This document shows, piece by piece, positions 27,515 to 36,649 of a stretch of 64,000 bases of DNA. The translations under genes and the position numbers were made by a program. Source of the stretch: Advenella sp. S44. GTDB lineage: Bacteria; Pseudomonadota; Gammaproteobacteria; Burkholderiales; Burkholderiaceae_B. Position 1 is the first letter of the stretch, and every line of letters begins with the position of its first letter. The stretch spans positions 731,836 through 795,835 of the forward strand of contig NZ_NEXS01000001.1 in the NCBI RefSeq assembly GCF_002810445.1, written 5' to 3'. The notes beneath the pieces were generated by a model. It was given only the letters and a program-made list of their open reading frames with translations. It did not search any database and was not told the DNA's origin.

Positions 27515-27622
27515 GGCGAAGGGGTAAGTTTACCGTGTAATCGCGGGATTTCTGTCAGTGGATTACAAAAAGGATATTATTTAAGCTTCCAGGAAAAAAA
27601 CGTCTGTCAGTTGGATTGAATA
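27515..27622. promoter_or_regulatory. Divergent promoter region of panB and the acetolactate synthase gene
   Basis: This short region must carry promoters in both directions. A TATTAT box at about 27573-27578 may be the -10 of the rightward gene. The two genes both act around 2-oxoisovalerate, so shared control is plausible. Confidence 0.35.
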
Positions 27623-29377
27623 ATGAACACACCCCAGAATGATACGCCCGCCGTCAATGGCGCCCGGTTGATGCTTGAAACCCTGATTGCCAATGGCGTA
27701 GATACCATTTTCGGCTATCCCGGTGGGGCGGTACTGCCGCTGTACGACGCGTTGTATTCCGAGCCGCGCATCCACCATGTGCTGGTGCGCCACGAGCAGG
27801 CAGCCATGCATGCGGCCGAAGGTTATGCGCGCTCTACCGGCAGGCCCGGCGTTGTGCTCGTGACGTCCGGCCCCGGTATGGCCAATACCACCTCGGGGCT
27901 GCTCGACGCCTTGTGCGACTCGATCCCCGTGCTGTGTATCAGCGGGCAGGTCGCGACCGGCGCGATTGGCACCGATGCGTTCCAGGAGTGCGATGCGGTA
28001 GGTATATCCCGGCCCGTGACCAAATGGAATGCGCAGATCAAGCGTGTCGAAGACGTGGCGGCCATGACGGCCAAGGCCTATAACATGACAGCCGCAGGCC
28101 GTCCCGGACCGGTGCTTGTTGACTTTCCCAAAGATATCCAGATGGCGCCGGCGCCGCAGGAGCAGGAAAGTGAAGCCGTTGAACCCGCTGTTAATACGGC
28201 GGGACAAATGACGTCTTCTGTGATGCAGGCCGCCATCAAGCGCGCGGCGTCACTGATCGCCAATGCCAAGCGCCCGGTGTTCTATGGCGGCGGCGGGCTG
28301 ATCAATTCCGGTCCCGACGCCTGCGAGGTTTTCTCCAATCTGGTCAGCTATACCGGCGCGCCCTGCACACTGACGCTGATGGGGCTGGGCGCTTTTCCGG
28401 CCAACGACAAACAGTTCGTGGGCATGCTCGGCATGCACGGGACGCTGGAGGCCAATCTGGCCATGCATCATGCAGACCTGATTGTTTGTATCGGCGCACG
28501 TTTTGACGATCGTATTACCGGGCGCCTGTCAGACTTCTGTCCACATGCAGTCAAAATTCATCTGGACATTGATCCGGCATCCATTGATAAAGTCGTGCGT
28601 GCCGACGTCGCGCTGGTGGGAGACTGCTATCCGGTGCTCAAATCGTTGTTCAACGAGATCAAGTCGCTGGAGCGCGAGCCTGGCCTGATCGACGATTGGT
28701 GGACTCGCATTGAAAAATGGCGCAGCACCAATTGTCTGGGATTTACGCCGTCCGACGAGGTGATCTTGCCGCAGCATTTGCTGGCAACGGTCAATGATTT
28801 GATTGAAGGCCGGGACACTATTGTGAGTACCGATGTCGGCCAGCACCAGATGTGGGCCGCACAGTATCTGAAATTTCGCGAACCCAATCGGTGGCTGACT
28901 TCGGGAGGTGCCGGCACCATGGGGTATGGCGTGCCGGCTGCGATCGGCGCGCAGGTGGGCAACCCCGATTCCCTGGTGGTGTGTATTAGTGGAGACGCAT
29001 CTGTGCTGATGAATATCCAGGAGCTGTCCACGGCAATTCAGCATGAAACGCCGGTCAAGGTGATTCTGTGCAACAACCGGCACATGGGCATGGTTCGCCA
29101 GTGGCAGGAACTGATTCACGAAGGGCGCTATAGCCACAGCTATAACGCGTCCATTCCCGATTTTGTCGCGCTGGCAACGGCCTTCGGTTGGGGCGCGGCC
29201 ACGGTATCTGATCCGCTACAGCTGGAAGATGCCATCCGTGATTGCTTCGATTATGACGGGCCGTATTTCCTGAATGTGGAAGTCCAGCCGCAGGAGAATT
29301 GCTTCCCCATGATGCCTGCTGGCTATGGCCATCAGCAGGTCATGCTTTCTGAAGATACCTGGTACGTGGAAGAATAA
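27623..29377 (+). CDS. ilvB: Acetolactate synthase large subunit
   Basis: A 584-residue ThDP enzyme that condenses two pyruvates to acetolactate (valine and leucine path) or pyruvate with 2-oxobutyrate (isoleucine path). The catalytic Glu58 lies in RHEQAAMHAAEGYARSTGR; the ThDP-magnesium motif runs from ISGDASVLMN to LCNN; GAGTMGYGVPAAIGAQ is the preceding block. Domain order is N-terminal PYR, central FAD/regulatory, C-terminal PP. No small subunit gene (ilvN/ilvH) follows; the next gene is convergent. It may be a second isoenzyme, with the small subunit encoded elsewhere. Symbol ilvB or ilvI cannot be separated. Confidence 0.9.
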   Translation: MNTPQNDTPAVNGARLMLETLIANGVDTIFGYPGGAVLPLYDALYSEPRIHHVLVRHEQAAMHAAEGYARSTGRPGVVLVTSGPGMANTTSGLLDALCDSIPVLCISGQVATGAIGTDAFQECDAVGISRPVTKWNAQIKRVEDVAAMTAKAYNMTAAGRPGPVLVDFPKDIQMAPAPQEQESEAVEPAVNTAGQMTSSVMQAAIKRAASLIANAKRPVFYGGGGLINSGPDACEVFSNLVSYTGAPCTLTLMGLGAFPANDKQFVGMLGMHGTLEANLAMHHADLIVCIGARFDDRITGRLSDFCPHAVKIHLDIDPASIDKVVRADVALVGDCYPVLKSLFNEIKSLEREPGLIDDWWTRIEKWRSTNCLGFTPSDEVILPQHLLATVNDLIEGRDTIVSTDVGQHQMWAAQYLKFREPNRWLTSGGAGTMGYGVPAAIGAQVGNPDSLVVCISGDASVLMNIQELSTAIQHETPVKVILCNNRHMGMVRQWQELIHEGRYSHSYNASIPDFVALATAFGWGAATVSDPLQLEDAIRDCFDYDGPYFLNVEVQPQENCFPMMPAGYGHQQVMLSEDTWYVEE

Positions 29378-29407
29378 TTGAGACGGTGGGGTTGCCAATT
29401 GCCTCAG

Positions 29408-30373
29408 TCATAGCCATGACTGGGTGTCCGTTGTTATCACCCGGGCCTTCCACTGGCATTCCTGCCATTCTTCCGAAAGGTCCGAGTCCATGACAATGCC
29501 TCTACCTACGCCGTAGACTCCTTCCTCACCTGTTATGGTGAGGGTGCGGATGGCGGCATTGAGCTGCATATCACCATTGGGGGCCAGCCAGCCAATACTG
29601 CCGCAGTACAGCCCCCGCGGTTGAGGTTGCAACTCACTGATGCGGCTCATAGCGGCGATTTTTGGCGCACCAGTGACAGAGCCGCAGGGAAACAGCGCAG
29701 TCAGGATGTTCGCCAGCGAGATATCGCCGACATGCGCACGGATCGTTGATGTCATGGTCCAGATGGATTCGTATCGCTCAATTTCAAACAGCTTCTCCAC
29801 GGTAACGCTACCGGGCGTTGCGATGCGCCCCAGATCGTTACGAAGCAGATCCACAATCATGCAATTTTCGGCACGATTTTTGAGACTGGCGGCCAGCCCA
29901 CGGCGGGAAAGCTCGTCCATGACGGGATTTGTGTGTCGGGGAGCAGTGCCTTTCATAGGACGGGAGCACAACCATGGGCCGCTTCGGTGTAGAAAAAGTT
30001 CAGGCGAGAACGAGAGGACATGCGTTTCTGCCATGTTGATATAAGCAGCATATCGGGTGGGCCGCCTGTGCAGCGTGTTGCGATAAATAGACAGTGGTGA
30101 TTGCTCGCTTCTAACCAGAAGCGGGAAGGTGTGATTGATCTGGTAGACATCTCCGTTCATTAGCCAGCGTTTTATTTTTCTGATATCCCGTTCATAGTCT
30201 TTCCAGGAAATTCCTGGCTTCACAGATGAAATTAGTGGCTGTCCCACTGCAGCGGGCGCAAGTTGAGGAATGTTTCTGCGTTGATTGAAACCAAATGCAG
30301 TAAGCAGCGGAATGCGTTTGTCTTGCTCTGTACCTTGCAAAGCGTGTTCAGACAAACTACAGGGCTCCAGCAC
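29408..30373 (-). CDS. pabB: Aminodeoxychorismate synthase component I (PabB-like), chorismate-binding domain
   Basis: The chorismate-binding domain of the anthranilate/PABA synthase I family. Conserved blocks are VYQINHTFPLLV, FSPELFLHRSG, RPMKGTAPRH, KNRAENCMIVDLLRNDLGR, PCGSVTGAPKIAAM and YCGSIGWLAPNG. The PIKGT-type motif (here PMKGT) fits PabB. The listed start is a GTG at 30373, but the same frame upstream (to 30535) still encodes recognisable PabB sequence (WIVLILSYELGY), so the true N-terminus is longer and seems to be broken by a frameshift; see the next entry. PabB makes aminodeoxychorismate for folate synthesis. Confidence 0.8.
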   Translation of the reverse strand: MLEPCSLSEHALQGTEQDKRIPLLTAFGFNQRRNIPQLAPAAVGQPLISSVKPGISWKDYERDIRKIKRWLMNGDVYQINHTFPLLVRSEQSPLSIYRNTLHRRPTRYAAYINMAETHVLSFSPELFLHRSGPWLCSRPMKGTAPRHTNPVMDELSRRGLAASLKNRAENCMIVDLLRNDLGRIATPGSVTVEKLFEIERYESIWTMTSTIRAHVGDISLANILTALFPCGSVTGAPKIAAMSRISELQPQPRGLYCGSIGWLAPNGDMQLNAAIRTLTITGEEGVYGVGRGIVMDSDLSEEWQECQWKARVITTDTQSWL

Positions 30374-30600
30374 ATATCCCAGCTCGTAGGAAAGTATTAA
30401 TACAATCCAGTTTCCCTTATTTTGCTGCTCTTTAATGGCGGTGAAAGTATGGGCAAGCGTGGCGACGTCATGAGCGTCAATGCGACCGTGGTACTGCGTG
30501 AATGCAACGGACTTATGGTCGATCGTGTTGTCGAATCAGCAAGAGACCATTTTCGAGTTAATAAATATGCTGAATTGAAAAAAACAGAGTGAATTTTCAT
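30374..30600 (-). pseudogene. pabB: N-terminal part of pabB, probable frameshift
   Basis: Frame continuing from the main part reads FDNTIDHKSVAFTQYHGRID and then the conserved WIVLILSYELGY, but meets a TGA at 30536-30538 with no good start codon after it. A different frame starts at ATG 30600 with MKIHSVFFNSAYLLTRKWSL, a plausible N-terminus ending exactly where the first begins. One extra base near 30537-30545 would join them into a protein of about 397 residues. This points to a one-base deletion, either real (loss of function) or a sequencing error. Confidence 0.6.
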
Positions 30601-30610
30601 AATATTTTTT

Positions 30611-30817
30611 TCATCTATCATGTGCTCGATAAACGGCGAGAGAAAGACACAACATCATTACGAAAATCCAAAGCCACTGAGTGGGTAGCAGCGACTGGTC
30701 TAGAACTAGCCAGGCAAGAACTCCGGAAGCCGGTATCGTTCCTACTGAACATAGGCTTACGAACCAAGCGGGGCTATATTCATATGCTTTAGTTTTTTGA
30801 AAAATCAGAACAAACAC
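30611..30817 (-). pseudogene. Remnant of an EamA/DMT transporter C-terminus
   Basis: About 68 codons resemble the last membrane segments of a drug/metabolite transporter: YSPAWFVSLCSVGTIPASGV, LAWLVLDQSL and QWLWIFVMMLCLSLAVY. The frame has an in-frame TAG at 30818-30820, beyond which hydrophobic codons continue for a short stretch before further stops. The other membrane segments are missing, so it is a decayed gene end. The assignment is by motif and hydrophobicity only. Confidence 0.45.
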
Positions 30818-31213
30818 CTAACATACAAAAAAAAGCGCGACTGGCACGACAGTAGGCTTTTCATTCGCAAAAAACGAAGGTAATTGTTCCGCCAGCCGTT
30901 ATGGCTATCAGCGGTTTACCCTTGGCATAACTGCGAACTGATACACAGATGCAAAGCAGTGTCGTTCGTTGTTTCACCGAATCTCGCTTGATTGGGTAGA
31001 CATTTTTCACCAGGATATCTGGATTACACTCGTAATGCCGTTGCCATTCTTCCACCGGCATCATTATTACTATTGATATATATTAATTACTAAATAATCT
31101 ATATTAAACTGGCCATATTCTTTAAAATGACTGGTTACGCGTTTCTTTATATCATTGCGTAATAATCAAACAAAACCATCAAGGGTAAACCCTTGTACTT
31201 TTCGAGCTATAGA
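30818..31213. other. AT-rich region without an intact gene
   Basis: This stretch is clearly richer in A and T than its surroundings, especially 31070-31170. A 67-codon leftward frame at 30861-31064 has no recognisable product. The right end must hold the promoter of the flavoprotein-ABC operon. AAGGGT-AA-ACCCTT at 31180-31193 forms a small hairpin just before that operon. It looks like a recombination scar between gene blocks. Confidence 0.4.
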
Positions 31214-32674
31214 ATGAGTTATCACCCACCGGAAAAAGACGGGCTGGCCGGCCTTGAAGCACGTTTGCGGGAAGATATTTCCCGGCTTGATCTGCCCGGC
31301 AAGGACTGGGTCCAGCCGCGTCAGGTTAATGGTGAGCGTTTATTGAATGTCGCCATTATCGGTGGCGGAATGGCGGGTCTGACGGCAGCGGTGGCGTTGC
31401 GCAATCTGGGAGTGCACGCCTGTAATTTTGATCGCGCCCCCGCTGGCTTTGAAGGGCCGTGGGCAACAACGGCGCGCATGGAAACCCTGCGCTCGCCCAA
31501 ACAACTGACGGGGCCCGCCCTGGGGCTGCCGTCGCTCACGTTTCGGGCCTGGTTCGAAGCACAGTACGGACGCCAGGAATGGGAGGCGCTGGATAAAATA
31601 CCACGCTTGCAATGGATGGATTATTTGCGCTGGTATCGCAAAGTCATGAATGTGGATGTGCGCAATGAACATCACGTTCGTCATGTCCATCTGCATCCTG
31701 ACAATTATCTGGAACTGACGCTGCAGGCCCCAGAGGGCCAAAAAGTGGTGGCTGCCCGGCGCCTGATTCTGGCGACCGGCCGCGATGGCCTGGGCGGGCC
31801 GGCTTATCCTGCATTTGCCGATAAGGTGCCGGCTCATCTGCGTGCGCATTCTTCGGATTTCTTTGACTACAACACGCTTGCCGGCAAGCGCGTCGGGGTG
31901 ATCGGCGCAGGCGCGTCGGCCATGGACAGTGCTGCTACTGCGCTGGAAGCTGGTGCCCATAGTGTGGATATGATCATTCGGCGTAATGAGATTCCTCGTA
32001 TCAATAAAGGCAAGGGCTCTGGCAGTCCCGGCCTGGTGCACGGCTACGCAGGCTTATCGGATGACTGGAAGTGGCGTATTCGCCATTACATCAATGTGCA
32101 GCAGGTGCCACCGCCCAAAGGCAGTACCTTGCGCGTGGCTTCCCATCACAATGCCCGCTTCAATGTCGGCTGTCCGGTAGTGGACATCGACGTGCGCGAG
32201 GATGTGATCTATCTGACCACGCCCAAGGGCACCTTTGTTTTGGACTTTCTCATTTTTGCCACCGGCTTTAACATCGACTGGCACCTGCGTCCGGAGTATG
32301 CCGAGCTGGCGCCGCTGGTGCGAACCTGGGGGCAGCGTTATGCTCCGCAGCCAGGGCAGGAAGATGCCGAACTAGCTGCCTGTCCCGACTTGGGGCCGGG
32401 TTTCGAATTCCAGCCCCGCGCGGGTGTGGATGCGCCTGGATTGGCGCATATTCATTGTTTCAGCTACCCTGCCGTCGCCTCGCATGGCACGGTCTCTGGC
32501 GATATCCCGGCTATTTCAGACGGCGCATCGGCCATTGCCCGCGCCATTGCCGGTTCGCTTTACCAGGAAGATGTCGCCGCTTATTATGCGCAACTGGAAG
32601 CCTATGCTGAGCCGGAGCTCGATGGCGATGAGTGGACGGCCGCGAACCCGCCCTTGCCCGTGGAGGCGCAATGA
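31214..32674 (+). CDS. FAD/NAD(P)-binding oxidoreductase (flavin monooxygenase-like)
   Basis: A 486-residue flavoprotein. An FAD-binding Rossmann motif lies near residues 46-51 (VAIIGGGMAGLTAAVALRNL), and a second nucleotide motif GVIGAGASAMDSA in the middle binds NADPH. ILATGRDG and FLIFATGFNIDW are the family's ATG-type motifs. The layout matches flavin monooxygenases/lysine N-hydroxylase-like proteins. An alternative TTG start at 31193 has AAGGG 8 bases upstream. The stop overlaps the permease start, so the enzyme is encoded as the first gene of the ABC operon and probably acts on the imported compound. Confidence 0.85.
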   Translation: MSYHPPEKDGLAGLEARLREDISRLDLPGKDWVQPRQVNGERLLNVAIIGGGMAGLTAAVALRNLGVHACNFDRAPAGFEGPWATTARMETLRSPKQLTGPALGLPSLTFRAWFEAQYGRQEWEALDKIPRLQWMDYLRWYRKVMNVDVRNEHHVRHVHLHPDNYLELTLQAPEGQKVVAARRLILATGRDGLGGPAYPAFADKVPAHLRAHSSDFFDYNTLAGKRVGVIGAGASAMDSAATALEAGAHSVDMIIRRNEIPRINKGKGSGSPGLVHGYAGLSDDWKWRIRHYINVQQVPPPKGSTLRVASHHNARFNVGCPVVDIDVREDVIYLTTPKGTFVLDFLIFATGFNIDWHLRPEYAELAPLVRTWGQRYAPQPGQEDAELAACPDLGPGFEFQPRAGVDAPGLAHIHCFSYPAVASHGTVSGDIPAISDGASAIARAIAGSLYQEDVAAYYAQLEAYAEPELDGDEWTAANPPLPVEAQ

Positions 32675-33645
32675 CGCTGTGGCTGATTAAGCGCGTCCTG
32701 CAGGCGCTGCTCATTATCCTGTTGATGACAGTGATTGTCTTTATCGGCCTGCACGCGGTCGGCAACCCGATTGATATCCTGATCGGGCCCGATGCGGATC
32801 AGCGAGACCGCGCCCGCATCATCGCGCAGATGGGACTGGATAAGCCGTTATGGTTGCAATATTTTCATTTCCTGGGCAGTGCGGTGCAGGGTGACCTGGG
32901 CAATAGTTTTGTTTACAACCAGCCGGCCCTGCAACTGGTGTTGCATCGTCTGCCAGCGACCATGGAGCTGGCGTTGGCTGCCCTGGTGATTGCGATTGTG
33001 GTCGGTGTGCCGCTGGGGCTCATAGCCGGACTGTATTCAGAAAGTATTGTGTCCCGCACAATCATGACCGGCAGTATCCTGGGTTTTTCCTTGCCAACGT
33101 TCTGGGTCGGACTGGTGCTGATCATGGCATTCAGCGTCAGTCTGGGATGGTTGCCTTCTTCGGGACGAGGGCAAACCGTGACGCTGTTTGGCTATCAATG
33201 GTCGTTTCTGACGCTCGATGGTCTGCGGCATATGTTGTTGCCGGCCATCAATCTGGCGCTGTTCAAGGTTTCACTTGTGATCAGGCTTACTTATGCCGGC
33301 GTGCAGGAAGTGCTGCCGCTGGACTATATCCGTTTTGCCCGTGCCAAGGGTCTGAGTAATCTGCGGGTAATCGGCGTGCATGTGCTGCGCAATATCATGA
33401 TCCCTTTGATTACTGTCCTGGGGCTGGAGTTTGGCTCCACCATTGCCGGGGCTGTGGTGACCGAGAGCATTTTCTCCTGGCCTGGCGCAGGCAAACTGAT
33501 CCTGGATAGTATCAATGGCCTGGACAGACCGGTTATCCTGGCCTATCTGGTCATTATTGTCTGTGTTTTCGTCACCATCAATTTGCTGGTGGATATTGCC
33601 TATCGCCTGCTTGATCCGCGCGTTCGGCTGGAGGGCGCGCGATGA
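32671..33645 (+). CDS. ABC transporter permease (dipeptide/nickel type, DppB-like)
   Basis: A 324-residue inner-membrane permease. It starts with MTLWLIKRVLQALLIILLM, the typical first helix of DppB/OppB proteins, followed by five more segments and the EAA-type loop PLDYIRFARAKGLSNLRVIG. The ATG at 32671 overlaps the flavoprotein stop and follows GGAGG. It pairs with the next permease to form the channel of a five-gene importer. Confidence 0.95.
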   Translation: MTLWLIKRVLQALLIILLMTVIVFIGLHAVGNPIDILIGPDADQRDRARIIAQMGLDKPLWLQYFHFLGSAVQGDLGNSFVYNQPALQLVLHRLPATMELALAALVIAIVVGVPLGLIAGLYSESIVSRTIMTGSILGFSLPTFWVGLVLIMAFSVSLGWLPSSGRGQTVTLFGYQWSFLTLDGLRHMLLPAINLALFKVSLVIRLTYAGVQEVLPLDYIRFARAKGLSNLRVIGVHVLRNIMIPLITVLGLEFGSTIAGAVVTESIFSWPGAGKLILDSINGLDRPVILAYLVIIVCVFVTINLLVDIAYRLLDPRVRLEGAR

Positions 33646-34568
33646 GCCAGCCTGTGACCGAGTCCGCCGTGCAAGCGGTGATTGCCGCTCCTAAGCCTTC
33701 CCTTTTTCGAGAAAGGCTGTCCGATTTTTTCTCTTCCAAGCGCGCCGTCATCGGCTTTGTGCTGCTGTTGCTGCTGGCTTTCGGTTCGGTGTTCGCCCAC
33801 TGGCTGACACCGCAGAACCCTTATGACCTGATGCAACTGGATATTCTGGATTCGCGACTTGAGCCAGGGAGCGCCAACGGTGCCGGCACCTATAACTACT
33901 GGCTGGGGACAGATGGACAGGGACGGGACCTGCTGTCTGCCATTTTGTACGGCCTGCGTATCAGCCTGACCGTCGGCGTGGGTTCTGCGCTTATTGCAAG
34001 TGTGGTCGGAACAATACTGGGTGTGCTATCGGCTTATGCCGGAGGCCGCATAGACAGCTTTATCATGCGCACGGTGGATTTGATGTTATCGTTTCCAGCG
34101 ATTCTGATTGCGATGATGATTCTGGCGTATCTGGGCAAGGGTATTGGGAATGTGATATTGACGCTTGTGATACTGGAGTGGGCCTATTACGCCCGCACCG
34201 CCAGGGGGCAGGCGCTGGCAGAGCGGCAGAAAGAATATGTTGAGGCGGCCAAAAGCCTGAATATTCCGCAATGGCGGATCATGCTGCGGCACATTCTGCC
34301 CAATTGCCTGCCGCCCTTGATTGTGATTGGCACCTTGCAGGTTGCGCGTGCGATCACGCTGGAGGCGACTATGAGTTTCCTGGGGCTGGGCGTGCCCGTG
34401 ACCGAGCCTTCGCTGGGTTTGCTGATTGCCAATGGCTATCAATATATGCTGTCGGGACAGTACTGGATCAGCCTGTTTCCGGGGGTCGCACTGCTGGTCA
34501 CCATTGTGGCGCTGAACCTGGTGGGCGACCGTCTGCGGGAAATATTTAATCCACGGAGGCAGCGATGA
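33642..34568 (+). CDS. ABC transporter permease (dipeptide/nickel type, DppC-like)
   Basis: A 308-residue permease of the DppC/OppC type. The N-terminal extension and first helix (RAVIGFVLLLLLAFGSVFAH) precede the periplasmic LGTDGQGRDLLSAILYGLRI block that marks the family. The cytoplasmic coupling loop YVEAAKSLNIPQWRIMLRHI follows. Four-base overlaps on both sides show tight coupling with the DppB-like and ATPase genes. Confidence 0.95.
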   Translation: MSQPVTESAVQAVIAAPKPSLFRERLSDFFSSKRAVIGFVLLLLLAFGSVFAHWLTPQNPYDLMQLDILDSRLEPGSANGAGTYNYWLGTDGQGRDLLSAILYGLRISLTVGVGSALIASVVGTILGVLSAYAGGRIDSFIMRTVDLMLSFPAILIAMMILAYLGKGIGNVILTLVILEWAYYARTARGQALAERQKEYVEAAKSLNIPQWRIMLRHILPNCLPPLIVIGTLQVARAITLEATMSFLGLGVPVTEPSLGLLIANGYQYMLSGQYWISLFPGVALLVTIVALNLVGDRLREIFNPRRQR

Positions 34569-35557
34569 GTACAACGCCTTTGCTGGACGTTCGCGATCTG
34601 CGCACCCATTTTATGACCCGTGCAGGACAGGTGCCCGCTGTAGACGGTGTATCGCTGCAACTGGAGTCGGGCCGTATTCTGGGGCTGGTCGGCGAATCCG
34701 GTTCAGGCAAGTCGGTCACCGGCTTTTCCGTTATGGGACTGGTGGATGAACCGGGCCGTATCGTCGGCGGGCAGATTTTGTTCAAGGGCCAGGATTTGCT
34801 TACGCAGCCGCAACGACAATTGCGACACCTGCGTGGCAACCGGATCTCGATGATTTTCCAGGATCCGATGATGACACTGAATCCGGTGTTGCGGGTGGAT
34901 ACGCAAATGATTGAAACCTTTCGCGCACACGAAAAAATCAGTCGCAAACAGGCCTGGGAACAATCGCGCGATATGCTGGGGCTCATGGGTATTCCCAGCC
35001 CAGAAGCTCGCCTGTCGGCCTACCCGCATCAGCTTTCGGGCGGCATGCGTCAGCGTGTGGCTATTGCCATAGCGCTGTTGCTACGACCTGATCTGATCAT
35101 CGCGGACGAGCCCACGACGGCGCTGGATGTCACGATTCAGTCACAGATCTTGTCGGAGATACAGAAGCTGTCGGCCCGGTACGGTACGGCGCTGATCTGG
35201 ATTACCCACGATCTGTCAGTGGTTGCCGGACTGGCCGATGATCTGCATGTCATGTATGCCGGTAAAATTGTGGAGGCTGGTACGGTCGATCAGGTGCTGG
35301 ACAATCCGCAGCACCCGTACACCCAGGGCCTGATCCAGAGCCTGCCGGCCAATAATGTAAGAGGGCAGCCGCTGCGGCAGATCGCAGGCATGACGCCTAA
35401 TCTGCTGTCATTGCCCGCGGGCTGTGCGTTTGCCTCGCGTTGCCCGCGACGTACCGCGGTCTGTGACACGATGCCTGCGCTGGACGAACTGGCTGCCGGG
35501 CATCGGGTACGTTGTTATCATCCGGGCGCTGTTCCCGAAACGGAAGAGGCCCTATGA
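34565..35557 (+). CDS. ABC transporter ATP-binding protein (DppD/OppD-like)
   Basis: A 330-residue ATPase. Walker A is [14 protein letters not shown], signature [12 protein letters not shown], Walker [13 protein letters not shown], and the H-loop ITHDLSVV. The C-terminal oligopeptide-transporter domain carries cysteines in [17 protein letters not shown], which in relatives bind an iron-sulfur cluster. It overlaps its neighbours by four bases each and works as a heterodimer with the next ATPase. Confidence 0.95.
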   Translation: MSTTPLLDVRDLRTHFMTRAGQVPAVDGVSLQLESGRILGLVGESGSGKSVTGFSVMGLVDEPGRIVGGQILFKGQDLLTQPQRQLRHLRGNRISMIFQDPMMTLNPVLRVDTQMIETFRAHEKISRKQAWEQSRDMLGLMGIPSPEARLSAYPHQLSGGMRQRVAIAIALLLRPDLIIADEPTTALDVTIQSQILSEIQKLSARYGTALIWITHDLSVVAGLADDLHVMYAGKIVEAGTVDQVLDNPQHPYTQGLIQSLPANNVRGQPLRQIAGMTPNLLSLPAGCAFASRCPRRTAVCDTMPALDELAAGHRVRCYHPGAVPETEEAL

Positions 35558-36567
35558 CAAATGCTATAGAAACCCCGCTGATGCGGGTCAGCCATGTATC
35601 CAAGACCTTTGGACATACCAGTGATGGAATACTGGACCCCTGGCTGCAAAAGCTCAGGCTGACGCGCCCCTCGGCGGCAACGCGCGCCGTAGACGATGTG
35701 AGTCTGGATATTGCCAAAGGCGAAGTGGTCGGCCTGGTCGGCGAATCCGGTTGCGGCAAGTCGACGCTGGGTCGGATGGTGGCCGGCATTATGGAGCCAA
35801 CAGCCGGTCATGTACTGGTCAACGGGCAGGATTTGAAAACACTGCCCAGGCACGAGGCCGAGGCTGCCCGCCTGAAAATCCAGATGATTTTCCAGGACCC
35901 CTATGCCAGCCTGAACCCGCGCATGCGCGTGCGCGACATTGTGGGAGAGTCTCCTCGACTGCATAACATGGTATCGGCGGCGGGCCTGGAGCAGTATGTA
36001 TCCGAACAACTGGAGCGCGCCGGTTTGTCGGCCAGCCTGCGCAACCGTTTTCCGCATCAATTCAGCGGCGGGCAGCGCCAGCGCATTGGTATCGCGCGGG
36101 CATTGGCTGTGGCGCCCGATATGCTGGTCTGTGACGAAGCCGTTGCGGCGCTGGACGTCTCCATTCAGGCGCAAATTCTGAATCTGTTCATGCGATTGCG
36201 CGCAGAACTGGGGCTGACCTATCTGTTTATCAGCCATGACCTGGGTGTCGTGGAGCATTTATCTGATCGCGTCGTCATTATGTATCTGGGCCGCATCGTA
36301 GAACAGGCGCCGGTAGCAGAGATTTTCAGCAGGCCCAATCACCCCTATACCCAGGCTTTGCTGGCCGAGATCCCCAAAATGCGGGATCGCAAGAAAGTAT
36401 TTTCGATTATCAAGGGTGAAATACCCAGCCCGCTTAATCCGCCGGCAGGCTGTCATTTTCACCCGCGCTGTCCGCATGCCATGCCTCGCTGTCGTGTCGA
36501 AGTGCCGCTACTGAAAGCGGTATCCGGCGGACATTTGAGCGCCTGTCACCTGAATGACCAAACCTGA
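35554..36567 (+). CDS. ABC transporter ATP-binding protein (DppF/OppF-like)
   Basis: A 337-residue ATPase that partners the preceding one. Walker A is [14 protein letters not shown], signature [12 protein letters not shown], Walker [13 protein letters not shown], and [11 protein letters not shown] the H-loop region. The C-terminal Cys cluster ([16 protein letters not shown]) is present. The ATG at 35554 overlaps the upstream stop (ATGA); an earlier in-frame start would overlap by 45 bases and is rejected. Confidence 0.95.
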   Translation: MTNAIETPLMRVSHVSKTFGHTSDGILDPWLQKLRLTRPSAATRAVDDVSLDIAKGEVVGLVGESGCGKSTLGRMVAGIMEPTAGHVLVNGQDLKTLPRHEAEAARLKIQMIFQDPYASLNPRMRVRDIVGESPRLHNMVSAAGLEQYVSEQLERAGLSASLRNRFPHQFSGGQRQRIGIARALAVAPDMLVCDEAVAALDVSIQAQILNLFMRLRAELGLTYLFISHDLGVVEHLSDRVVIMYLGRIVEQAPVAEIFSRPNHPYTQALLAEIPKMRDRKKVFSIIKGEIPSPLNPPAGCHFHPRCPHAMPRCRVEVPLLKAVSGGHLSACHLNDQT

Positions 36568-36649
36568 CAGAATGTTAGGGATTCGTTGCCCGATTCCGAT
36601 CGTGTTGATTATATTGATAAAGTAGCAGTAACCTTTTAGAGGAATACAA

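Noticed and set aside
30861..31064. 67-codon leftward frame in the AT-rich stretch
   Set aside because: No recognisable product and no ribosome binding site; mentioned within the region note only.
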